This document shows, piece after piece, positions 18,149-33,100 of a DNA stretch of 48,861 bases (positions are counted from its first letter, which is position 1; the number at the start of each line of letters is the position of its first letter). Position numbers and translations under genes: made by a program. The notes beneath the pieces are model-generated. The model worked only from the letters and a program-made list of their open reading frames with translations, did no database searches and was not told the DNA's origin. Source of the stretch: Branchiostoma floridae. Lineage: Eukaryota; Chordata; Leptocardii; Amphioxiformes; Branchiostomatidae. The stretch is taken from positions 12,933,388 through 12,982,248 of the forward strand of contig NC_049985.1 of assembly GCF_000003815.2 (NCBI RefSeq), in the 5' to 3' direction.

Positions 18149-21100
18149 GTAGGTCGTCAGTACCTCATGTCAACGCATTATTCACCTCAATTCTTCCTTC
18201 TACAGCTAATCTGTCATATGCTGAAACTTCACCAGGTCTAGGCTATGAATATTCTTGACACATCCAGCATCAGAGCCTGTTGCCGCGGCTCTGTCATTGG
18301 TGGTCTTAGTAAAGCCCCCTTTCCACTAGATAGCGATTGCGCTGCGCTCTCACTTTGACCTAAATAGGATATGTGTAACCTTCGGTTTCACACTGGGTAT
18401 ATCATACAAAACGCAGAAGTGTGACTGAAAAGACAGCAAAACACACAGCGTGTAAAAAGATTTGTTTCTTTTCTATAAAATTTGTTGAGTGATATGTCAA
18501 ATTTTAGATCGCAGAGAGAGCGCTGCGAGAGCGCCGTCCTAGTGGAAAGGGGGTATAAGACACAAATGATCACATCAGATACATGCTGGATTCTCAGAGC
18601 AGCCACTCAATTGTGATATAGTGCCCTCTTGCATCTACCGTGCACACTGCAAGGAGATCACTGATACAACTTTTTATACTACAGCATTTTCTACTGGTAA
18701 ATGTTAAACTGGCACTTAAAGTCATGATTTGTAATGCGAACAGATTCAACATTGCTATCATAATGACAAATCAACCATTCAATGGATACCTTAGCTAGTT
18801 TGCCAATCAGTATTCAACTCAATGACACATGTACATGTATCACATTCTAGTATCTGCCATTGTTGCAAAATGGATAGTACACATTGCCATCTCCTATTAT
18901 AGCACCTAGCTCCTTGTCTGTTTGTAGTCACCTTTCAAGCAATATCTTCATATATGTGCAAAAGACTAACAAAGCTATGATTGAGAGAACTTGACTGAGG
19001 CACACATAATTATGTTTCCCGTCAAGAATAATTGATGATATGATTTTTCTTGTGTCTTTGCTAATGATCCAGAAAATTGGGTACGGCCTGCATAGCTTTG
19101 TCATTGTCATTCCCAGGCCTAGTCTGGGCTGTTAATGTATACACTGAGTGTAATTATGTTTATGGTGCATGTGTATAAGCTAATAGGTGTATAGCCTCTA
19201 GCATAAAGTTGCTCTGGTAGGCTCCATTCTATACTTTGATTTTCTGTTATTCCAACTGATGGTAAACATTAGAGATTTGTAGTATACAACATTGTACCTC
19301 ATCCGTGTTTTATATCTTTCTGTGGAGAAACTATTGCCCTTGAATATCAGCACAGGATATTTGTATAAATCTGCATGTAGAAGGTCAATTTTGATCTAGG
19401 GCTCTAGCATTGTTGGTAAATTTTGTTGGCAGGATTTGTTCACCAAAGATGTAACATCTATTATCATAATACCGGTACGTTTACGACGCTTTCTCTAGCC
19501 ATAATGATTTGACAAATTGTCAACGCATCATTTTCTCCAGTAACATGTTGCTGTTATAGGTTACCCTTGCCACTTCTTCTGTGTAACTTTTCTGCCACTC
19601 TTGTCCTGCTAAAAGCGTAATATTGTAATTGTAACACGCCGCGGAATTACACGGCAAACGGGCGCGTGGTTGGGAGGGGGTAAAAAATACCGGTAGGAAG
19701 AAACACGGCACAATTAACTGCCGCTATGTACATTTATACATCCTCTGATGTTCCTTCCTTTTCTGTCAGTAAATGCATAAAACATAAACCTGCATGAGCA
19801 TACAAAATGTCATGAGAAAACGGACGTATACTGTCAAGAATTTTCATTTAACTTCTGTCCGTCACAACTGCTATGACGTAACACTTCACTGCTAGCGTAG
19901 ATATAAAAATGGCGGGAAAATGGCTGCGTACGTTCAATTTTGCCCATTCAGTCGTAGATCCGGGCTATTATGCAACGGTTCTTCATACTTTTACATGAGT
20001 TGTAGGTCACCAACAGAAATTCAAGATTGTTGTTGAATCATGTTCGTCTTGTGCCGTGAGCATGTGTAATTATGATCTATAAATTTGGCAATGAACGTGA
20101 CAGTGTGTTCGTCCCACGACGGGCTGCCTACCCCGAAAAAGATACTGAAAACTTTTGGCCTTGTTGTCTTCGAATGCATTGTTATCGATGCTTTGTAAAT
20201 GATGTATTGGACACCTAGATGTCTGAAGTGTGCACAGCTCAGAAATAACTATTGTTGCATGTGTAGATCTCTTTAAGTTCCAGTATTTTTAATCTACCGG
20301 TATAAGTCTTACTACCGGTATTATGCCAATGCATGTTATAACATGATTGGTTTCTTCATCAAGAAAAATAGTTCCTAAAGATCTGAAAGCAAAGCTCATT
20401 GTTATGTACATGTATGAGAGAAAAAAAAAAGATGACAGTGTGTCAGTCTGTTCTTACTCCTTGGCAACATTGCTGTGTTTGAAAGACTATGATTGAACTT
20501 AACAAGAATGTGTTAAAGGGGTTTGATATGATGAATTTGAAGAATATGATTGCCCATATTTGGCCAACCTACCTATCCTTAAGCCCCCTTTACAAATTAA
20601 GAATTTAGCTTGGTTGACATGCTTAGAAGCTGTGAATGAGCATTTTCGGCCAAAGAACAACCAACGTACTGTCAATTATATTTACGCGGGCTTATGATGA
20701 TTTTTAACAGCTTGGCCGACGTTTGCGGGTCCCTGGAAGCTGGGCTTAAATTCAATAAGGCTTCGGTGATGTTTTTAAAACCTTTTTTTAGATTGGTCTA
20801 TCGCAAAATTTCTGTTAATATTGTTGTTTATAAGGTGCCTGTCCACCCAACACATGTCCTACATATTTCCCAAAACTCAGAAGTTAAAGTTGATTCAAAA
20901 ATTAGATTTTTACCGGGTTAGTAGATTCTCATTTTGTCCATGTGCAAGAGATGCTACCTTCTCACGGGGATACATAATTATTAGTGTTAGATGGATGTCG
21001 CCCGAGCCTTGTCCAATTCAGAGTGACTTTAGGTGCAGGTTTTCAGTGAAAAATACAGCTGATGCTCAGGCGATGTTGGAATTTGGCGAACTCTGACCGA

Positions 21101-24100
21101 TCTACAAGTTCAGCTGACATTTGTATGAAGTGTAAAGCCAGCTTTATGGGATTATAGAGGGACTCGGCAAGCGAATGTAAAACCGGTCCCCCTGACTACC
21201 ACCAGAAGTGGCCTTATGCAGTATCCCACAATCCTGCTATTACCTACGGTAATCCCGCAAGAATGTGTTTGTAGACATTTGGCAGGTCCCCGTGCCGCTC
21301 TGCGGGGATTAGGGGACTTTGCTGCACATTGTGGGGCTTGTGCAGTTTTCAGTGACAGCTCATCCTGCCAAACCTTGTCACAGTCAACGGGCAGACCTGC
21401 GCTATAAGGTCTTACAGTCACTGTAAGACTGTGTAAGAAGGATTATCCTGCTATGTACTTTACACTTTGTAATCCTCCTGGGCTGAGCTTGTAAAACTGG
21501 AGACTTAAGTCACATCTTTAGTAAAAGGCTATATCCTATTGGGTATACTGTCAGCTTGAACTTTTCAACTCCATAAAACTAACCAACCATTCTTTCTGTA
21601 CCCTTGAGCTTGCTATTCACTGTTACGCCGAGTATCTCATGTTGATGTATGTGAAGTACAGGTGACCTGTTTCCAAATGTATATTACTTGTGGTCAAAGG
21701 TTGAGCATCTGGGGATGGCACAGTTGTGACTTGCAGCTTTGGCTGTGCTGTCAAACCCCCATTTCTTTGTAACCACCTCTGAACTTTGCAGGGCAAAGTG
21801 ATGGAGGATTTATACATTGAATATCATAACGTCTCCCCTGATTCCAGCCCTATAACTGCAACAAGTCTCTGTGTTATTGCATCATGTATCATGTTCTGGG
21901 GTGTTAGAGAAGGTACAGCTTTGGGGGGATGTATTAGATGATGTTCTATGTGGTTGGTGCATAATGCTACATTTTTTCTTCAACATATTTTGTGTGAAGT
22001 CATGTGATAGCCATGTGTATTGTTAATTCCTTCTTAGCCATCATGTTTCTTTGCCGCTTTGCCATATTCATAGCTCAGCATTTTGCAAACTAGCAATTTA
22101 AAAGTTTTTGTCTGAGAGGCAGTTTTTGGACCTTCTAGAAACTACCTAGACAAATGTGGCATGAACATTTCTTTTTTTTTTTATTCACATTTATTTAACG
22201 AGGATTAGACAAAAAGCAAAGTTGCTTATCTGAGTCTTCTCTTACACATGACAAAAATAAGGACACACATACAAAATAACGAACACTAAATAACATAGTC
22301 AAAAGATAATGATAACGACGTGAAAATAAACAAGGAATCAAGTAACAGAGTGAACGTGCAGCTGGTTTACAAACTTAGGAATAATCAAATATGAACATTT
22401 CACTGGTGAGATTTTATTTTCATCTTTGATGTATACAAAAAATGAACTAACTAGCTTGTCTTCTTCCCTCAATCTCAGTCGCCTAGTGATTTATAGAGAC
22501 CACATTATGATGCCTTGCCCGAGACAAAATAGACAAATTAATCCTGTTGATTTGTTACCCATCAGCATGTAAGTGTTTGACCTTTGTCAGCTTTTCATCA
22601 AGTGCCCGAGTACAGGACTGACGCCTATTGATTTCCTGCTGACCTGTCAGCTCATTCGCCAGAAATGATGTAGGTTAAGTCCACGGAGGATATCGCCGAA
22701 CACCTTCCAGTAATGGGTCTGTCCCTGGTGCTGAAAGAAGTGCTGTCATTAGAGTGGATGTTCCGATCCAACCGATTGCTCAAAATGTGCTTTTAAGCTA
22801 CCCCTGCTTGGGAAAATAGCCAGGAAAGATAAGACTGTGAAAGAAATGAAAAATTGGGGAATTTATAGCAGTTGAATTGTAGACCCATTTGTGTATGGCA
22901 GTGAAGGGCATAAATCTTAACTTGGTCACGGATTCCCATCTAACTTTTAATCATGAAGACATTATCATGGCACTTCTTTTGGTCATAATTTTCACACGAT
23001 AAATTGTAATGCAAATAATTGACAAGATCTCTCCAGACCACCAGATTGTAGACTGATTCTGTGTATTGGAGGCAAAGCGTGTTGATAGCAAGAAAACATT
23101 TTCGCTGGAAAAGATCTGCCTCGTTTCCTTTGGAGAAAGTTTAAATAGCTATGTTGTAGTCTTTCGTGCTTTAATTGATTACATCTGCATTTTTTGTTTG
23201 CACAGCATGCCACAGCTGTCTACCTGCTTGACTTGGATTCCAGGCAGTTGTGTTGCCATGGCAACAGGCTACCAGTGCTTCCTGCTGAAGGAATCATTCA
23301 GTAAGTATTCACTATCTGTTAAACAGGGGGCATTTTAATCTATGTCAGAGATGTAAATTCAAGTAAATGTTTTAGGATGACACAAAAGTTTCAAGATTCA
23401 AATAAAGGAAATAATTAGTGACTTTATACAGTAAAGGCTCATTGTTTGCATTATTGCACAATATACAAGTTTGACAACATGAACACTGCACAGTTAGATG
23501 GGAATTTTGGTTAGCCCCAAGAAAACATCAATGGACTCTCAGGTAATGATTCAAGTTTTGCAATCTTGTGTATTCATCTGAGTGGTTTATGTTACACTCA
23601 GATAAAGTATTTGGCTGTACAGTTCTAGGACATTACTATTGGTGATCGGTCACAGATTTTAAGTTATGAAACAACTTCACCTTTTCCTATAACTATAATC
23701 AAGATATTCATCAGTTGGCAGTCTTTGCATGTTATGAAAGGAAGAGCTCCCTGAGCAATATTGGCATGTTCATAAAATTGAACATCACCAGATGTATATT
23801 GGTATAAGGCAGTTGTGACAGTTCTTGATAATAGATGTGAATTTGATGTCCAGAGGCCATTATTCCACACCTTGGATACCATCTGTCATCAACGTCTAGT
23901 ACTGTATATTGTCAAGCTCTAGAAATTTCTTGTTTATTTGAACAGTTGCCAATACTGAGTTATGCAATCATATAAGATTGGAGACATGTAATTCAGTGGA
24001 CTTGAAAGTCATTTGCTTAGCGTCATTTGTGTATTTGCAAACACATAGAACTCTTAAGAAAAGCAAGTCCCTTTGTAAAATGAAACTTGAGAATAAGTTT

Positions 24101-27100
24101 CATACTGTGCACTGATTACAAATTGGATGGGGTGTACATTGTTATGCAAAACGTCTAAGGCGGAGGTAGAGTAAAGCTCCCTGACCACCCTAGAATGATC
24201 CTACTGGGACAGCCATTTGGACTTCAAGAGAATTCGCTGCCAAGTGCAGGTTGAAAGGAAGTAATTCAAAATCAATAAATTCTCCGTCCAGTGGTGATTT
24301 GGCTGATAACCTAATCAATGGCAGTCTGTCTTGGAATCAATGTGGATTTTTGTGAGGGGAATTTCAGATTACAAACTGAAGGTAGATGAATGTTACCCAT
24401 TTTTGCACAGTCCGGTATCGGTTACCAGTATTGAGTTTTTTCTGCTGTCTAAGTCTGTAGGATAAGTCAATGTTACCTGCACATAGAGGGAAGTAATTTA
24501 GTAGCCGTATTTTGAGCATGAACCGGTGCAATGGCCAAGTGGGTAGAGTGTTTGCCTTGCATTCGGTAGGTCGTGAGATCAATCCCCGGCGGAGTCATAC
24601 CAAAGACTTTTAAAATGGTACATGCTGCTTTCTCTGCTTAGCACTCAGCATTTGGGAAAGAGTATGGAAGTTGAACACACACCACTACCAGTGGACTAGC
24701 TCCCTGCTATAGTGATTGCACAAAGTTGTGTGTCCAAGGGCTACTGAAACTGAGATGGGCGCTGCCCTATTCGCCATCAGGTGTGTGAAGGAACTTTGAT
24801 TTTGAGCATGCCTCTGTGCTGAAGAGCTTGTCACATTCTTTATATACTAAGTTAAGTATTCTTGCAACAGTCATGGAGTAGTCAGCAGTCTGGTAATGGA
24901 CAAGGTTGTTGTAGATCCTTCTGACAATTATTTCTGTCATAATATTGCCCAAAATTCACAGACTAAAGTTGTACAGCAAATGTGAGTGCATTAGTGTTCT
25001 GCAAAACTGAAAAAAGATAGCTGAGTGGGCAAAGTTAGAATACTGCAATAATACTCTGCAGCAAGGAAACATGGTCTAAGTAAGGTCATGCTCATTAAGT
25101 ATAATGGGTCCAGCCAAGAATGGATTTGAACTTGGTACATTAGAGCAATTGATTGAGAGATGATACTTGCTTTGGTACAACTGTAAGATAGGAGACTGAT
25201 AGCATTACAATAGGGCAAGAACAGGTTTACATATCAGTAATAGTACTCTGAGGTCAGTTTCTATCATTCATGGCCATTGCCAGGATATTTCGTTAGGAAT
25301 GGTACATTTTGTAAGCTCAAGATGAATGTGGTTTTCGTTTCTTCTGGATTTTTCATGGAAACAAATTGCCTTCTTACTGTGGTGTTGAAGAAACGTAGGA
25401 GGCATCCTTATCTGTAATGTGCAAGCCTATCTCCCTGCTTGATGATAGATGACAGTCCTGAACAGTACAGACGCATGTGGCCATTTAGCCATGACCTTAG
25501 TTCAGGACTTCTGCACCCATTACGGCAGGATTTACAGTGTGTAATAAAGTCAACGTTTTGTCCTTGGTAACCATGCAACTTTCAAAAGCCTGCAGCAAGT
25601 CTGTTCTTTTGTTTACACACCATTCACATAGGAGGACAACCTGCTTTTTACACACCTTTTAAGGTATTCTGAAACTGCCTTGGACAAACAGTATACAGTG
25701 TACAAAGTTTACCAGCACTGTAGTATGTGTGTACTGCTCCCTTTGCCGTTTACCTTGGCCCATCTTTTAAGAGCTTACGTTTTCATTAGACACTACTACA
25801 AACTATAGTTTCACAGAATTTGCCAGCCTGGTATCCAGTCGTATCGTAGCTCCCAAGTCTTTCTCTCCGCAAATACTTTTGCAGAAGACAGAAGCCATCA
25901 TCTAACAAATTAATAATTACAGTACTATTTGTATAATCAATGTGACAAGCTGAAACAAGAAATTAATAAAAGCTCTGAATATTTCATGGAGGTTTGCGGT
26001 CTACAAACTCTTGTTTGTCTCTGGAAAGTGTTGATCTTCAATCAAGTTGATCAGAAGAATTGATGCTTGTTAGAGGAACAAAATTGCAACATGTCATCTT
26101 TATCATTATGTTTGATAAATAAAATAATAACAGGAAATAAAAATTGATGCAAAATTGTCTTACATGTCTAACATTTTCTGGGAAGCAAAAGGATTCTATC
26201 ACCTTTACGTGAAAGCCATTATGTAATGCATTGCATCATAAACACTCTTAACAAAGTACCTGTCAAAGTACATTGTATATCACCTGCTAAGGGATACAGT
26301 CTGAAAGCACTGTCACAAAAGCCCTTTTCTTTCATGTTTATCACTTCAGTACCAGCATGGACCCCTGTTGTGGAAGAGTTTAGTGTGTACCTATAAATTC
26401 AGAAATTGAAGCTCTTGTCTAATGCTGAATGTTTGGTATTTCCCTTCTATGTTACATATAAAGCCCCTGGGATTTATTTCAGACAGAAGATTGGTATCAG
26501 ATGGGGAGGCGTGTGTAAGACATGTTCTCCTGTATAAGTGCTATCTGGAAAAACCCCATACATAACCTTGCTCTGGCTAGGTGCCATTCCATTACCAAGG
26601 ATCGAACATATAAGTTAGGTGAGTGGCATGTTCATAGCTTTATGTTATCCAAATCTAATTGACTAGCATCTCTACGACTGGCTTGTATCTAATTTGTTCT
26701 GCATGGATGCAATTAGTCACTGCCCTTGTCATACAAAGATATAGGGCAACAGAGCTGTATCATGTTCAAGTTAGATATTGGTACATTTTGCATTCTAACT
26801 ATGTACGTTGTAAAGTTGTTGAAATGATGGCATGCTCAAACTGTGGCAAGTATCCTATTTCCTGGATGAATTCACATTCCTGTTCACCTGAGCTCATCCT
26901 GAAGTGAATATTTCTACTGAATGTGAGGGAGGCTTGCAGAAAGGATTTAACTTATAGAGGGAAATGCAGACTTGGTTTCCACACTGCTGACGTATAAGGC
27001 ATCAGTGTTTCCAGGCAAAGTCTCCTCAAAGTATGAAGATTGCCAAAGGTTGTTCGATACAAAATTGTTTCCAAAATGCAGTGTTACCATACATCCTCAG

Positions 27101-30100
27101 GATTAATAATATTTTGTGTCTTTGGGACATGAAGAGTCCTTAAGCAGTATGGGTGAGTTGGTGAAGTCTGCTAGCATGGTTTGCATTGTTCAACTAATTT
27201 AATTGTCTTCAAGTTGTAATGTTTACATACATGTACCTTGCAACATGGTCAGTCACCCTCTCCCAACATTGCCTTGCTTCCCATCTTACTCCATACTTGG
27301 TATTTTATGGAAATATCTAATCAGTTTCCAATGTCAGAATCAACATGCCCTAGGACTAGGAGATATATAGAGAGAACTCGTCGTTCAATATCATTTACAT
27401 CATCATCACTACAGCCCCCATGCTGCCAGGTAGGAGCAGAATCCATCACTCCCATGTTCATGTCCTGGGGCACTTTTCCTAATTGCGCTCTTTCAGCCAG
27501 CTTTGACCGCAGCCGAAACAGTTTTTAATGTAAGTTAGTTGATCAATGATACTTCACGTCCTAGTGCAAGGGGTGTCCTTGGTGGGTACCCTTGAATGAT
27601 TCAGAATTCGTCTGCAGATGGGAATTGATTGGCGCGATGCAGAGTGTCTTGTGGAGAGGATAGAACACTGAATGGTGCTGGCATCTGCACTCATGAGTAC
27701 ATTATGTAATTCAATGCATCTGGCATCTAGATAGTGTTGCAGGTAAGGACTTTGGCTGTTCTGCAACCCCTCTCCTGTGAAGGTATGCAGTTGCACAGTA
27801 ATACAATTTTTGCTCGATAAATGTGATGTTATTTTGTCGTAGCGATATTTATTCTGTCTACTGTCTGGGATGATAACGTAAAAGTTTGTGGAGTGTCGAT
27901 TGATGTAGTCTACGTTACATGTGAATGTTTGTTGTATTCCAAATTCAATGTGAATCTTGATATTGTGTTGGTATGACTAAGATGTAAATGGCAGTGTTTG
28001 TAAATCTAAAAAATAAGTAATTGTAATGTTGAATTGATAAATCATTAGATCATTTAGTAAGGAAGTAGGAACTTTTTTGCATGGTAGCCTTTGTTTGCTC
28101 TTATTGTTTGCTTGTACTTTATGAAATGTTTTGCTTTAAGTTTTTCAAATGTTCTGTTTCTCTGTCATTCAAGATAATTGTCAATATGTTGGTATACCAT
28201 TATGTATTAGCCATTTTTGAGAGTTACTGATTCAAAACATGCATAGAATACAAATGTTACATTATATGAATGGTAATTGAGCTTATGTGTAATAGGTTCT
28301 GCATCCGCAAAAGGTGCAGTGATTTTGCAGTTAGGAAACATAAGGTTGCTCTTTCTCATTGCTGACTGGAGGATTTCATTCCCCAAAGAAATGAGATGAT
28401 TTTTTACCAGTTGTAGTATTGTAACCTTTTGTAATGGAATTGAAAATTTGTAGGCATTGGTGGACAAGTTTAGGTGCAGGGAGAATCCTCAGAGCTTTTA
28501 CATGCACAGCAAATGGCAGTCAACAAGACTGGAATACAGAATGGTTTAATTCTAGACCATTAAATTTGGAGAGTGCCCAGGAAAACTGGGGATTTTTTCA
28601 GGCTCATTTCTCTTTTATAGAGTCTATGTGTCCCATTTGACCTTGCATTTCAGGACTTTTCTACTGAAGTAAAAGGACATGGGGGATGACAAACACAATC
28701 TTTGTGTCACGTGAAGTTGTGACATTATGGTGATAACATAAGAACTGAACAGTCATTATATGACACTGTGTTCCTTTCTGTCTTACAACAAAATAGCTTG
28801 TTTGATTGTGACATTGCCAATGTTATTGCTTGCTGTACACAAAGTACAAACAAAATGTATGTTCGAGGAACTTTTGGAGAGTAAAAGAGAGATGCTTTGA
28901 ACCATAGAACAGCCTCACCCATCTAATGCATTCTTTGAAATGTCAACGGTTTCACAGTTTGTGATATGAAAACTCTAAAATTAGAGAATTCTCACTCATC
29001 ATATGATGTATGTGGCAACATTTTCTTCTGTCAATGAATTGTCAAATTCATTGACAGAAGAAAATGTTGCCACATACATCATTTTGTATACCCGACAGCA
29101 TAATACCATCAATTTTCTGTATTTCGATTCATTGTGAGCTTTGGTAATCTTATTTAGTTTTCACACTATTGTCCATTGGGATATTTCAGCATGAAAAGTG
29201 TTGAATTTATCCCACTGGACATGAGCGCTGAAACTTGCCCGATACAAAAGAACGATAATACCCCAGTTGACGATTAATGGTTGAGATACTGTGTGTGTTC
29301 TTCATTGTAATTCTGCACCATTCTTACACACCAGCCATAGGGATCCCATCCAGATTGTTTGGAACAGCAAAGTTCGGGTTGTAAGAAAGAATACTAATGG
29401 CGTTGTCAGGAAGGATTGGGCCATCTAAGGAAGAAAAAGCATCAAAGACCTTTGGATATGGCGGATATGGGACTTTGATAAGCCTTAGAAGTTAGACAGA
29501 GCTGGAATCTCACTCATTATGAAGGTAAACGTGTTGAAGTCATGACAAGAATTTTTGACTATGCTTACAATACAGATTGTTCTATTTTTGTTCTGAAGAC
29601 TTTAACTTGGCCCAATTTTTTGTCCTATCAACAAGGATACATGACATCATTATCTTTCATCATCATCATCATTCTTTTATCTTTCATATGAAAGCTGAAT
29701 TTTGTACCAAATAAGCCCTGAACTTGCAGTAACAGTTACTGCAATTGTTATGAATCTATATGTATCATACAATAAATTGACAGAAATCATATAGAAATTT
29801 ATCTGATTTGACCATAGGCCTTTTAGAATATGCATTCTATCTAATTCTGTCATTAACTCAAACAAGTCATGTAACAACTAGAGTTCCATGACCCCAGACC
29901 TTCGCCAACTGATTTTGACCATTACAACTGATGTAAAACATGTATTGTGTATTTGTCATTAGTTAGGCAAGTAAGATCCTCATTGTCGTAGATTATGATG
30001 TTTGATCATCTCCTCCGTCAACAGAAGAAGACAATGATTAAAAAAGAATGTCATGCTAGCATTTTTTAATCACTTATCAGGGCTCGAAGTACCATATGCA

Positions 30101-33100
30101 TTTGCCAAGTTAGTGCATGTAAATTGTGTGGTGCAAGAACTCTCAAATACATGGCCGTCTGGCAAAGATGATAAAAAAGCAATATTTTTTGTATTTTGAA
30201 TGACATTTACTGTTACATTTTAGGAAATCCAGAAGACAGTAATTTTGCAAGCTTTTATGGTAGCTTTCTTCAAATATACAAGTAGCTTTTCTTCTAGATA
30301 TACAAGCTCAATTCTCCTTGCTTTGTTTTTGAGAAGAAGTCATTATTTTTTAGCCCAGCTTTTACAGTCTGCTGACTTGGCACGATAGCATTGACCTTTT
30401 ATGCATATCATCAATGAAAGGAGTGGAGTGGAAAGTCTATGTCAACTTGTCACATAGGCTTTACCTTAAAGTCTACAAAAATGTCAAAGGTTTAGGTGTG
30501 GGGAGTAATTGTACTGATATTCTAAAGCCCTGTTTCAATTCAATGGATCTTCCGAATATCATTAGCTGTAGCAGTCTGAAAATAGCCTGACTTATTCTCA
30601 ACCTTTGACTCTAAATGGGAGCTTATCAAGGCCAGAGCGCAGAAAAGCAGCTTTGTCAAGTTTGCAGTCAGATAGGATTATAGTCACGGTCTTCGATTGA
30701 GCTATGTACCAGTAAGCTGCTGGGTAATGTAGGCATAGGATCCTACGATTTAAGCGCACTGTAGCTGAAAAAGCAAATGAGTAACATAAGTTCATGTCAC
30801 CATTTAATCAAGTTGATTTGTTTTGCATGAATGCCAGGGTGTATATGTAAAAGTTGTTCTTGAAAAATTACTAGGCTACCATGGCAGGGAGGTATACACA
30901 TCCCATAGATGTGATGGGCATAGAATATCATCATGATAGCTTGATTTTATGAGCAGTCTATTTTGGTCACAAGGTAACTGTAGAAGCTCTGACATTGGCT
31001 GAATAAAGAGTTAGTTTTGGTTCATCCCCCGTGTGGTGCGCTCATCTGTGGATGAAATCTCACCCGTATTTACTGACGAACGAAGAACAGAAACTTAGGA
31101 TGGGCACTGGTTTTGTACACTGCTGCGTCATATCCTGCTGTTATTGCATTTCCAGGCTTTTTGACATCATTTGTTACAAGCCTAATGGTCTATTAACTGA
31201 TCCAATTTGTGCACGGAACAGATTCCATTAAGTCTAACTGCAGATAAGCAAGACCAGTTTCATGGATTGTGAGTCCCAAGTATGAGATATACAAGAAACG
31301 ATGACATATAAGTATGATGACTATGGCTCTACATAGACTGTTAACGTACAGAACTTGGATGGGATAAGCAGATTTTGTAGTTATCCTAAACTATCTTCCA
31401 TTAACTCCTCTACTATTCCCTTTGCTGACACAAGAAGATCTTGAATTGCTGAGAGGTATTATCTTTGAACCATGAGGGTGCATCTACCTCTTCTTATCAT
31501 TTTAATGTACAATTTGCATCACAGGATATCACCTTTGTCTCAGCTGTATCATTCCTTTGGACATGCCTCGCTTGTGAAAGAATCCCATGAAAGTGATGCA
31601 GATAACACAACTGTCACATTGCTGTTAAGTGCATGAGGGTAGAAAATGGGACATTTGGAAGAGCTGTAGGAAAAGGGTAAGCTTGAAACACTCACTACAT
31701 TCACCCGAGTCATGAACCAGCATTTCCCAAGAATCAATTGTGCCGGGAGGAATAAGATCACATTGTATGAAAAACTTTTTTTCTTTGAATTGACTGTACG
31801 TGAGGTAAACTTTTAAGTTTAAAATCCCTTTGTCTCTAGAGATGTATCAATTCTGAAAACTTGTACATTACGTCATTAGCTGTAAAAAGTTTAGCAAATT
31901 TACAGCTTATATTGTAATCCTAAGTTCCCTAAGGCTAGTAAAAGTATTGCAACTGTAAAAAGGTTGGCAAACTTTCAGTTTATTTTGTTATATCAAGTTC
32001 CCTAAGGCTTATAGATATATTGCCAGTATGAATGTTACCCTGCAGCTGTCTCTTTTGTAGATTCCACTATCCCTCAGGCAGTGTTTCACATTTAAAGAGA
32101 TCTACAGTACCAACCATTTGTCTTGTTTCCCTTGCCTACTCCCAACAAATTATATTTCTTCAGCAGAGCTTCAGTGTACGTTTGGTGCTCCATTATGGTG
32201 TCTCATGAGAAAGAGAGTTTTACCTAGTATTTGCAGATTTGGCAAACTAAGTATAACATGAAATATCCACTTGACTGTATGTGACTTTCAGGATAAGAAT
32301 TTGTCATTGCCCAGAGAACAGTTATAATGGAGGCTCTGGGATACATTTCTGGAAAATTCTATGGGTTTCCTCTTAATTGTAGACTGAGGTATGTGAAAGG
32401 AAAAAATCAGATTGATGTTGATGTAAATGATTTAGGCGTATAATTCTACAAAAATTTTCAGCCTTTTTTTTCACTCGAAAATCAGCAAAATTCAACTCTT
32501 CTAACTATAGCATTTCTACAGCAGTCCTTTATAAATGCAGGTTTATAAATGCTATAAAATTTCTTTGCACAATTGTGTATCTATTATACCCCTGTCACAT
32601 TATCCACAATCTTTGGGCGTATAGATGGAAGATCGGCCATATTTAAGATCGACAGAGGGTTGCATGTATTTTTCACCTGAAAACCGTCCCTGTCACATAT
32701 AAGCCATACTTTGTGCCTTGTACAATTGTTGTGCAATAAAGTTATTATAAGCGAGGCTTTGGCAATTGCGGCAGAATCGTCTTCCGATAGATTTTTGCCA
32801 AATGTGACAGGGGTATTACAATCTAAGATGTATCTGTGACACAATTAGAACTTCTCCTTTCAATGTTTATGTAGGCTTCTTGCTGAAGATCAACAAAAAT
32901 TAAGGCTTCTTTTCTGTAACTTTGATAGATTGGATAGATTGATGTGAAAAAGTAAGAATCTAATTCAACCAGTGCCAGGAGGTAAAAATACTGTTTCAGA
33001 TTCTCTTTTTTCCACGTACTATGAAAGAGATTGGCCACTTTGTACAGGCATGGACAGTAGAGGGCTTGACCGGCAGCTACCTTGCCATAGTCTGTATCCT

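Larger units (their letters stand above)
18149..23205 (+). other. PDE2A-like intron (5.1 kb)
   Basis: Contains a Harbinger-like MITE (18313-18555), transposon C copy 2 (19454-20336) and a minus-strand poly(A) retroposon (22172-22390). Open frames at 20694-21407 and elsewhere lack domains or splice support. I see no nested gene. Confidence 0.6.

Noticed and set aside
27238-27528. 96-codon plus frame in a PDE2A intron
   Set aside because: No domain and no splice or transcript context; biased only by local composition.
29003-29082. microRNA precursor
   Set aside because: Perfect pairing without bulges and a 4-nt loop are unlike animal pre-miRNAs; not called without small-RNA data.
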